Both the position numbers and the translations under genes were made by a program. A stretch of 15,419 nucleotides of DNA from JAZOXB01 sp040096185 (GTDB lineage: Bacteria > Bacillota > Clostridia > Oscillospirales > Oscillospiraceae), in contig NZ_JBBMFF010000155.1 of the NCBI RefSeq assembly GCF_040096185.1, positions 1 through 15,419 on the forward strand, written 5' to 3'. Shown here piece after piece: positions 5,263-11,446 of this stretch. Numbering within the stretch: the stretch's first letter is position 1; every line of letters begins with the position of its first letter. Under the pieces are notes generated by a model that made no database searches, had not been told where the DNA came from, and worked only from the letters and a program-made list of their open reading frames with translations.

Positions 5263-6978
5263 TCAGCCCACGGCGAACGACAGCAGCGCGTCCACGCTTC
5301 CGCTCGTCAGCGAAACAGCGCTGACCTCGTCCGGCGCGCAGGCATACAGATAATCGCCTTCAAAGAAGAAGGCCGTTCCGGAATGCACGCTGATCTCCGG
5401 GCGCGAGACCTCGGTGATCGCGTCGCCCAGCCGGAACAGGTGGGACGTGTGGTCATAGCACACGAGCGCCCACGCGGCATCCTGCGACACGGCGGCGTAG
5501 ACCGCGCCGCCCGCATAGGTCCCCAGCTCCTTCACAAGGCCCGTGGCCGAGACGCTCCCGCCGCCCATCGCCATGGTGGAGATGGCAAGGCTCATACCGT
5601 TCGCGCCGTTCGCGCCGCTCAGATCCATCAGCATGCCTTCGGCCGGGAGCAGCACATTGAACAGTTCGCTCAGGCCGGAGACCTCCGCCAAAGCGGGCTT
5701 CGTCGGGTTGGAGAGGTCGATGGCCGCAAGCGGTGTGTCCGCATCGAACATTGCGAGCAGGCAGTAATTGCCGCTGAAGCGCGCCGCGCTGAGCGAGGCA
5801 TCCGGCAGCAGATCGCTGCCGTCTGCGATCTGCTGCAGGGAGAGGTCCAGCACGTTCAGCGCTGTACCGCCATTCTGGCTCTGATCGAGGCGGTTCGTCC
5901 AGCCGTAGGTCTTGTCCTCAAAGAGCTGATACTGCGACGAGGACAGCGAGTTCACGACATACAGTGCGTTTGCCTGTGCATTGAGTTCCCAGGCCGCGAC
6001 CTCGCCCGCCAGCGGCTTCGAGGCCAGCATCGTCAGATCGGCGTCCGCCGTCAGGCGCAGGAGCTCCGTTGCGGCATTGATGGCGTGGTTCGTGACGGAA
6101 TAGTGGTCTTTCTTATAGGCGTCGCCGTGCGACTCCATGCGGATGCTGCGCGCAAGAAACACCCCCTGCTCCGAAACGCAGACATGGTCGATCGTTCCCG
6201 TGAAGGCGCGCACGCCGCTGCGCTGCGCATCGGCCAGCGAAATGGCGGACACGATGCTGAACGTCGGCGCGTCGAGCGCGGAGGAGAGATAGAACTGCGC
6301 AGCGGGCACAGCCTCGCTTTCGGCATTGTCGCCGATCTGCGGCATGGAGGCTGCGCTCCCGCTTGCCTCATCGAGGTCCGCCGTGCCCGAGGAGACGAGG
6401 AACAGCAGGCCGTTTGCCGTGCCGATGCCCTCGTAAAGGCCGTCCTGCGAGAACGTGCGCAGCAGGGTCGGTGTCGACGGCTCCGAGATGTCATACAGCC
6501 GCAGATGGCACACGTCGCTGCCGCTCAGGTCACTGTCCATCGACGAAGCCGTCGTCACAACGGCAAGCCGGTCGCCCTCCACGAGCAGGGCGTTGGCGAA
6601 TTCATAGGAATCCTCCGAGGACGTTCCCGATGAAATATCCAGCGTATTGAGCTGCGTCGTGCTGGCCCCGGCGGCGCGCAGGATGCGCAGCTCGCTGTTG
6701 CTCAGCACATAGATATAGCCGTCGTGCAAGGCCGTCGTGGCGCTTGCATCGCCCGCGAACTGCACTGTGGCCATTTCGCCGTCCGCGGAATCCGGCGCAG
6801 CCTCCGAGATGCCGGTGTAATTGCCGAGTGCCGTGCGGACCTCCATTTCATTGCGGGCCGCGACCGGAGCGGTGATGCTGTCAAGCGAAAGCTCCGGCAT
6901 ATCCTCGCTGCCGCAGCCTGCCAGAACCCCGATGGGCAGAACGGCGGCAAGCAGCAGCGCGATCCAACGTTTCTTCAT
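5263..6978 (-). CDS. Beta-propeller lipoprotein (COG4880-like)
   Basis: This 571-residue protein begins with a lipoprotein signal peptide: KKR, a hydrophobic stretch, then the lipobox LAGC with the lipidated cysteine at residue 22. It is therefore expected on the outer face of the membrane. The mature part has repeating beta-strand modules such as YIYVLSNSELRIL, a VYDIS-like LRLYDISEPSTPTLLRTF, and LAAIDLSNPTKPALAEV, resembling the Clostridia and archaeal secreted beta-propeller group (PF09826/COG4880). Length is slightly short for that group. The open frame continues upstream, but the ATG at 6978 is chosen because it has GGAGG 8 nt upstream and begins the signal peptide. It heads a transcript with the DUF896 gene and has a near-consensus promoter. 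The ligand or role is unknown; propellers often serve binding or scaffolding. Confidence 0.85.
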   Translation of the reverse strand: MKKRWIALLLAAVLPIGVLAGCGSEDMPELSLDSITAPVAARNEMEVRTALGNYTGISEAAPDSADGEMATVQFAGDASATTALHDGYIYVLSNSELRILRAAGASTTQLNTLDISSGTSSEDSYEFANALLVEGDRLAVVTTASSMDSDLSGSDVCHLRLYDISEPSTPTLLRTFSQDGLYEGIGTANGLLFLVSSGTADLDEASGSAASMPQIGDNAESEAVPAAQFYLSSALDAPTFSIVSAISLADAQRSGVRAFTGTIDHVCVSEQGVFLARSIRMESHGDAYKKDHYSVTNHAINAATELLRLTADADLTMLASKPLAGEVAAWELNAQANALYVVNSLSSSQYQLFEDKTYGWTNRLDQSQNGGTALNVLDLSLQQIADGSDLLPDASLSAARFSGNYCLLAMFDADTPLAAIDLSNPTKPALAEVSGLSELFNVLLPAEGMLMDLSGANGANGMSLAISTMAMGGGSVSATGLVKELGTYAGGAVYAAVSQDAAWALVCYDHTSHLFRLGDAITEVSRPEISVHSGTAFFFEGDYLYACAPDEVSAVSLTSGSVDALLSFAVG

Positions 6979-6998
6979 GATATTACCTCCAATTGGCC

Positions 6999-7018
6999 TG
7001 CGGCGGTCTGCCGCCGCA
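6999..7018 (-). other. Hairpin at the 5' end of the lipoprotein mRNA
   Basis: Positions 6999-7006 pair perfectly with 7011-7018 around a 4-nt loop (8-bp GC-rich stem). With the predicted transcription start near 7020 the hairpin would form at the extreme 5' end of the message, leaving the ribosome binding site free. Such hairpins can stabilise mRNA; this role is inferred. Confidence 0.5.
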
Positions 7019-7026
7019 ATGACAAC

Positions 7027-7055
7027 ATCATACCTTTTTCGCGCCCGTCTGTCAA
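7027..7055 (-). promoter_or_regulatory. Sigma-A promoter of the lipoprotein-DUF896 transcript
   Basis: On the minus strand a perfect TTGACA (7050-7055) is followed after exactly 17 nt by TATGAT (7027-7032), one base from consensus. The predicted start lies near 7020, giving a leader of about 42 nt. Confidence 0.8.
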
Positions 7056-7063
7056 GAATACAC

Positions 7064-7092
7064 TTGTCATGCGGGGGTATATGGCATATAAT
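7064..7092 (+). promoter_or_regulatory. Sigma-A promoter of the flavoprotein operon
   Basis: TTGTCA (7064-7069) and a perfect TATAAT (7087-7092) are 17 nt apart. The predicted start is near 7099, about 20 nt before the first gene. The -35 box is 8 nt from the -35 of the divergent lipoprotein promoter. Confidence 0.8.
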
Positions 7093-7119
7093 GAACATAG
7101 AAAACAGGGAGGAACGAGC

Positions 7120-8346
7120 ATGAAAGTACTGGTGATCGGCGGCGGCGCATCCGGCCTGACGGCGGCGCTGACCGCTTCGGAGGACCCGCACAGCGACGTC
7201 CATCTCGCCGAACGGCAGGCGCGCGTCGCGCGCAAGCTGCTGGCGACCGGAAACGGCCGCTGCAATCTCACGAATCGGGACATGGATCTGTCGCACTACC
7301 ACGGCACGGCGCCGCAGTTCTGCCTGCCCGCGCTGGAAGCCTTCGGCGTGGAGCAGACGCTGGCATGGTTCCGCTCCATGGGCCTTCTGACCGTAACGGA
7401 GCCGGGCGGCCGCGTCTATCCCGCAAGCGACAGCGCCAACAGCGTGGCCGATGTTCTGCGGCTGACGCTGGCCGGGCGGCAGAACGTCACGCTGCACGCG
7501 GGCTGCGAGATCGCGGAGCTGCGCCGCACGAAGGGCGGCTTTTCCGTCCGCCTCGGGGACGAAAGCTGCCTGTTTGACCGCGTTATCGTCTGCGCAGGCG
7601 GCGCGGCGGGCGGCAAGCTGGGCGGAACGGACCTCGGCTACCGCCTGCTGACGGCCCTCGGCCACAGCCGGACGAAGCTGCAGCCCTCCCTTGTGCAGCT
7701 GCGCACGGAGCCGACGTGGGTGCGCTCACTCAAGGGCGTGCGCTGCGAGGTGCGCGCCGTGCTCAAGACGGACGGCGGCCGAACGGAGCGCGCAGGCGAG
7801 CTGCAGTTCACGGACTACGGCGTGAGTGGCCCCGCGATCTTCGAGCTGTCCCGCGCGGCCGCGCAGGGCGGGCTCCTGCTGCTCGACCTGCTGCCGGACG
7901 TCCCCGCCGGAGAGCTGACGCAGCTCCTGCAGGCACGGCAGGCGGCCCTGCCGCAGCTTGCGCTGGAGGACCTGCTGACCGGTATGCTCCACAACCGCCT
8001 CGGGCGGACGGTGCTGCGCCGCTGCGGTCTCTCACTCGAAGCGCCGTGCGGCTCGCTCCCGGCGGACAGGCTGCCGGAGATCTGCCGGACCGTCAAGGCC
8101 TTTGCTCTGCCCGTGCTCGGCCCGATGGGCTTTGACGCCGCGCAGGTGACGGCGGGCGGCATCCGCACGGACGAATTTTCCGCGCAGACGCTGGAGAGCC
8201 GCCTCTGCCCCGGCCTGTATGCCGCGGGCGAGGTGCTGGACATCGACGGTGACTGCGGCGGCTATAATCTGCAGTGGGCCTGGTCCTCCGGCCGTCTGGC
8301 CGGGCAGCTGCTTACCGGGAGGGAACGCCATGCTTCGCATTCGTGA
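7120..8346 (+). CDS. BaiN/HI0933-family FAD-dependent oxidoreductase
   Basis: The 408-residue protein is a flavoprotein of the HI0933 (YhiN/BaiN) family. The N-terminal Rossmann motif GGGASG (residues 7-12) binds FAD, GNGRCNLTN at 44-52 is the family signature, and the C-terminal AGEVLDIDGDCGGYN followed by LQWAWSSG closes the FAD site. Length is typical. BaiN of bile-acid-converting clostridia was proposed to reduce bile acid intermediates, but most family members have no assigned substrate, so no reaction is claimed here. The ATG at 7120 follows GGGAGG by 7 nt; the frame is open further upstream but without a start signal and across the promoter. The gene overlaps the next by 17 nt and opens a three-gene operon. 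Confidence 0.9.
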   Translation: MKVLVIGGGASGLTAALTASEDPHSDVHLAERQARVARKLLATGNGRCNLTNRDMDLSHYHGTAPQFCLPALEAFGVEQTLAWFRSMGLLTVTEPGGRVYPASDSANSVADVLRLTLAGRQNVTLHAGCEIAELRRTKGGFSVRLGDESCLFDRVIVCAGGAAGGKLGGTDLGYRLLTALGHSRTKLQPSLVQLRTEPTWVRSLKGVRCEVRAVLKTDGGRTERAGELQFTDYGVSGPAIFELSRAAAQGGLLLLDLLPDVPAGELTQLLQARQAALPQLALEDLLTGMLHNRLGRTVLRRCGLSLEAPCGSLPADRLPEICRTVKAFALPVLGPMGFDAAQVTAGGIRTDEFSAQTLESRLCPGLYAAGEVLDIDGDCGGYNLQWAWSSGRLAGQLLTGRERHASHS

Positions 8347-9922
8347 CCTGATCCTGCCGGAGACGCACGATGTCTCCGAGCTGTATTATCATGCGGCGCA
8401 GGTCCTGCATATCCGCGCATCGGACATCGCCGCGCTGCACATTTTCCGCCGCTCCCTTGACGCCCGCAAAAAGCCGGACCTCCGCTGGGTCTACACCGTG
8501 GACGTCACGCTCCGCAGCGGCGAGGGAGCCGTGCTGCGCCGCTGCCGCAGCGCAAAGATCACGCGGGAGGCGCCCTATGTCTACCATATTCCCCGCTGCA
8601 CCGCAGCGGAGCGGCCTGTGGTCGTCGGCTTCGGCCCGGCAGGCATGTTCGCCGCCCTCGTGCTGGCGAAGGCGGGGCTGCGGCCCCTCGTGCTCGAGCG
8701 CGGCGACCCCGCACCGCTGCGCCGGGAAAAGGTCGAGCGCTTCTGGGGCGGCGGCCCGCTGGACCCCGAGAGCAACGTCCAGTTCGGCGAGGGCGGCGCA
8801 GGCGCGTTTTCCGACGGCAAGCTCAACACCGGCACGAAGAACGAGCGCGGCCGCTGGGTGCTTCAGCAGTTCGTGCGCTTCGGTGCGCAGGAGGAAATTC
8901 TCTACGACGCCAAACCGCACGTCGGGACAGATGTGCTGTTCCACGTCATTCAGAACCTGCGGGAAGAGGTGCTGCGCCTCGGCGGCGAAGTCCGCTTCGG
9001 TGCGCGCCTGACGGGACTTGAGACGCAGGATGGCCGCATAACGGGTGTCCGCTGGATTGAGGACGGAGCGGAGCGGTCGTTTGCATGCCGGGACGTCATT
9101 CTCGCCATCGGCCACAGCGCCCGCGATACGTTCCGCTGGCTCCACGCAGCCGGGATCCCCATGCAGCCGAAGCCGTTTGCCATGGGCGTGCGCATCGAGC
9201 ATCCGCAGGCCGTCATCGACCGCGCGCAGTACGGCAAGCCGCGCGGCGAGCTGCCCCCGGCCGACTATAAGCTCGCCGTGCACCTTCCGGACGGCGGCGC
9301 GGCCTATACATTCTGCATGTGTCCGGGCGGCCAGGTGGTCGCCGCGGCCTCGCAGCCCGGCGGCGTCGTCACGAACGGCATGAGCTATGCCGCGCGCGGC
9401 GGCGAAAACGCCAACTCTGCCCTGCTGGCCTCCGTGACACCGGAGGACTTCCCGGAGCCCGGCCCGCTCGGCGGCATGCTCTGGCAGGAGCAGATCGAGC
9501 AGGCCTGCTTCCGCCTCGGCGGCGCGGACTATCACGCGCCTGCGCAGCTGCTCGGCGATTTTCTGGCGCACCGCCCCTCCGCTGCTGAGGGCGGTATCCG
9601 CCCGACTTACCGTCCCGGCGTTCGCCTGTGCGACCTGCACGACGCGCTGCCGAAAAAGCTGACCGACACGCTGGAGCAGGCCATGCCCCGCCTTGCCGGT
9701 CTGCTGCCCGGCTTTGACGCGCCGGACGCCCTGCTGACCGCGCCGGAGACGCGCAGCTCCTCCCCCGTGCGCATCGTGCGCGGCGAGGACTGCCAGAGCG
9801 AGCTCCGGGGCCTGTATCCCTGCGGCGAGGGTGCGGGCTACGCCGGCGGCATCCTCTCTGCTGCCGTAGACGGCATGCGCTGCGCCGAGGCCGTGCTGTC
9901 CCGAACGGAGGACAAGACATGA
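8330..9922 (+). CDS. FAD-dependent dehydrogenase, COG2509-type
   Basis: The 530-residue protein resembles the widespread but uncharacterised FAD-dependent dehydrogenases of COG2509. An N-terminal domain of about 90 residues (a KxPDLRWVYTVDV-type region) precedes the dinucleotide-binding motif GFGPAG at 100-105 and the acidic residue of VLERG. Then follow FGEGGAGAFSDGKLNT, a KPFAMGVRIEHPQ segment, and the C-terminal YPCGEGAGYAGGI that completes the FAD pocket. The ATG at 8330 lies inside the end of the upstream flavoprotein gene (17-nt overlap) and has GGGAGGG in front; a longer frame start at 8219 is rejected for that reason. It shares a 4-nt ATGA overlap with the protease gene downstream. 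A soluble cytoplasmic oxidoreductase is expected; substrate and electron partner are unknown. Confidence 0.9.
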   Translation: MLRIRDLILPETHDVSELYYHAAQVLHIRASDIAALHIFRRSLDARKKPDLRWVYTVDVTLRSGEGAVLRRCRSAKITREAPYVYHIPRCTAAERPVVVGFGPAGMFAALVLAKAGLRPLVLERGDPAPLRREKVERFWGGGPLDPESNVQFGEGGAGAFSDGKLNTGTKNERGRWVLQQFVRFGAQEEILYDAKPHVGTDVLFHVIQNLREEVLRLGGEVRFGARLTGLETQDGRITGVRWIEDGAERSFACRDVILAIGHSARDTFRWLHAAGIPMQPKPFAMGVRIEHPQAVIDRAQYGKPRGELPPADYKLAVHLPDGGAAYTFCMCPGGQVVAAASQPGGVVTNGMSYAARGGENANSALLASVTPEDFPEPGPLGGMLWQEQIEQACFRLGGADYHAPAQLLGDFLAHRPSAAEGGIRPTYRPGVRLCDLHDALPKKLTDTLEQAMPRLAGLLPGFDAPDALLTAPETRSSSPVRIVRGEDCQSELRGLYPCGEGAGYAGGILSAAVDGMRCAEAVLSRTEDKT

Positions 9923-10914
9923 CGCAGGAATTCCCGAACCAGACAAGCTCGCCGCTCTGGACGTCGGAGTCCGTCCGCTTGGAAAAGCTGGCATGGCGGC
10001 AGGAGCTTGGCAGGCGGGCCATCGCCCGCAGCCGCATGAACCGCGTGTGCCTGATGCTTCTCATCTGGCTGGCCATGTTCAGCCAGCTCAGCTCGACCGG
10101 GGTCGTGCTCCTGTCTTTCCTGCACCTAGACATTCCTGCATGGCTCACCGGGGTCGGCCGCCTTGCGGCCGCCTGCGGTACCGTCGGCCTGGTGCTCATC
10201 TGGAAGCGCAGGCCGTTCTGGCAGAACGTGATGTTCGCCCGCTCAGGAAGGCCGCGCGCGGGCGAGGTCCTGCTCTGGGTCCTCTGCCTGTTGGCGCTGC
10301 AGGGCGCGGCCGGTCTGCTGCAGAGCCTGCTCTCCCCGGCCATGGAATTTTTCCGCACCAAAAGCAAGGTCGTGTCCGGCACGGCGGAGACGACCGTATC
10401 GCTCGCGCTCTATACCGCAGTGGCCGCCCCCATCACGGAGGAGCTGCTGTTCCGCGGGGCCGTGCTGCGCAGCCTGCAGCCCTATGGCAAGCGCTTTGCC
10501 ATTTTCTGCTCGGCGCTGCTGTTCGGCCTTGTGCACCAGAATCTGACGCAGACGCCGTTTGCCTTCGGCTTCGGCCTGCTGGCGGGCTATGTCGCCATGG
10601 AATACTCCATACTCTGGTCCATGAGCCTGCATATCCTGAACAACGCCGTTCTGGCCCTCGGGCTGGACGCCCTGCTGCGGCCGCTGAGCGGCACATGGTA
10701 CTGGCTGGCGATCCGCGGCGTGCTGTTTCTTCTGCCGCTGGCCGTCTGCCTTGTGCTGGCGCTCGTCTTCCGGAAAAAGCTCGCCGCGCGGCGGGAGCGC
10801 GACCCCATCGATCCGAAATGGCGGCGGCTGTTTTTCCGCACGCCCGGCTGGATCATTTTTCTGGTCCTGAGCTGCGTGTGCATCATCCTAAATTTCTTCG
10901 TGCTGGGGGCCTGA
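9919..10914 (+). CDS. CPBP-family intramembrane metalloprotease
   Basis: This 331-residue membrane protein carries all three CPBP (Abi/CAAX-prenyl-protease-like) motifs: EELLFR with glutamates 174-175 and arginine 179, FGLVH (F202, H206) and HILNN (H238, N242). These sit in hydrophobic helices, and roughly eight membrane spans can be seen, starting near residues 42, 115, 157, 192, 232, 262 and 310. The first 40 residues and the loop at 285-308 are positively charged and probably cytoplasmic. Bacterial relatives process peptides or act in bacteriocin self-immunity, but the substrate here is unknown. The ATG overlaps the dehydrogenase stop by 4 nt with GGAGG 7 nt upstream, so it is the third gene of the flavoprotein operon. 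No good terminator follows it. Confidence 0.9.
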   Translation: MTQEFPNQTSSPLWTSESVRLEKLAWRQELGRRAIARSRMNRVCLMLLIWLAMFSQLSSTGVVLLSFLHLDIPAWLTGVGRLAAACGTVGLVLIWKRRPFWQNVMFARSGRPRAGEVLLWVLCLLALQGAAGLLQSLLSPAMEFFRTKSKVVSGTAETTVSLALYTAVAAPITEELLFRGAVLRSLQPYGKRFAIFCSALLFGLVHQNLTQTPFAFGFGLLAGYVAMEYSILWSMSLHILNNAVLALGLDALLRPLSGTWYWLAIRGVLFLLPLAVCLVLALVFRKKLAARRERDPIDPKWRRLFFRTPGWIIFLVLSCVCIILNFFVLGA

Positions 10915-10927
10915 CGGGATTTCCCGC

Positions 10928-10956
10928 TTGCGTCTTTCCCGTTTCTGCTGTAAAAT
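10928..10956 (+). promoter_or_regulatory. Possible promoter of the small membrane protein-recD2-comFC-mreB run
   Basis: TTGCGT (10928-10933) and TAAAAT (10951-10956) are 17 nt apart. The predicted start near 10963 leaves a leader of about 107 nt before the ATG at 11070. Within it, CGCACA (10972-10977) can pair with TGTGCG (11010-11015) around a small inner stem with a 4-nt loop, but the stem is asymmetric and no riboswitch class was recognised. Confidence 0.4.
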
Positions 10957-11069
10957 ATGTGAGAGCATCATCGCACAGCTGCATCTTCGGCCTTCGCCGG
11001 ATTGTGCGGTGCTGCCCTAGATAGGAACCCATCGCCCGCAGCCTGCATAGTCTGGCATGAGGTGATGGT

Positions 11070-11411
11070 ATGGCGCTGACGATCCTGACGGCGGGGCTTG
11101 CGGCCTGCGGGCTGCTGCTCCTGCTCTGGTCCGTGGCGGAGGCCATGCTGCTTCCGCTGCCGCGCGAGGATGCCGTGCTCGTTGCGCCGCTGCAGGGCGG
11201 CGCGGCCGAGGTGGAGCGGCAGATCCGCGGCTGCCGCTGGATGCGCGAGCATCGCGGCCTGCGCGCACAAATTATCTGGATCGACCGCGGCCTGACCCCG
11301 GAGGGGCAGGAGGCCGCCGCGCGCCTGCTGCGGGATGCGGCGGGCGAGCAGCTTTGCGCCGCCGGGCAGGCGGCAGAATATCTGGAGCGGCTGGGGGCCT
11401 TTGAGGCCTGA
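11070..11411 (+). CDS. Small single-span membrane protein of unknown function
   Basis: The 113-residue protein has one hydrophobic segment at about residues 4-26, followed by a soluble domain that begins PREDAVLVAPLQGG and continues with a helix rich in charged residues, a beta-strand-like LRAQIIWIDRGL and a long alanine-rich helix. I do not recognise a named family. The strand-turn IIWIDRG followed by a helix vaguely recalls the beginning of a glycosyltransferase-2 type Rossmann fold, but the protein is too short for an enzyme of that kind. The ribosome binding site is GAGGTG 5 nt before the ATG. It stands 35 nt before recD2 on the same strand and after a long leader, so it is probably the first gene of that transcript. 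The signal-like segment lacks a lipobox. Confidence 0.7.
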   Translation: MALTILTAGLAACGLLLLLWSVAEAMLLPLPREDAVLVAPLQGGAAEVERQIRGCRWMREHRGLRAQIIWIDRGLTPEGQEAAARLLRDAAGEQLCAAGQAAEYLERLGAFEA

Positions 11412-11446
11412 GCCCGGCCGCCCCGGCAGAATGGGAGAACTGGCAC

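Noticed and set aside
5383..6633. 416-residue plus-strand frame inside the lipoprotein gene
   Set aside because: The minus-strand gene has a signal peptide, lipobox, ribosome binding site and promoter; the plus frame has none of these.
8312..9994. 560-residue open frame antisense to the COG2509-type gene
   Set aside because: It is the shadow of a well-supported flavoprotein and has no family features.
10963..11069. Riboswitch or small RNA in the leader of the 113-residue protein gene
   Set aside because: Only one asymmetric stem could be drawn and no known riboswitch core was recognised, so it is described as leader only.
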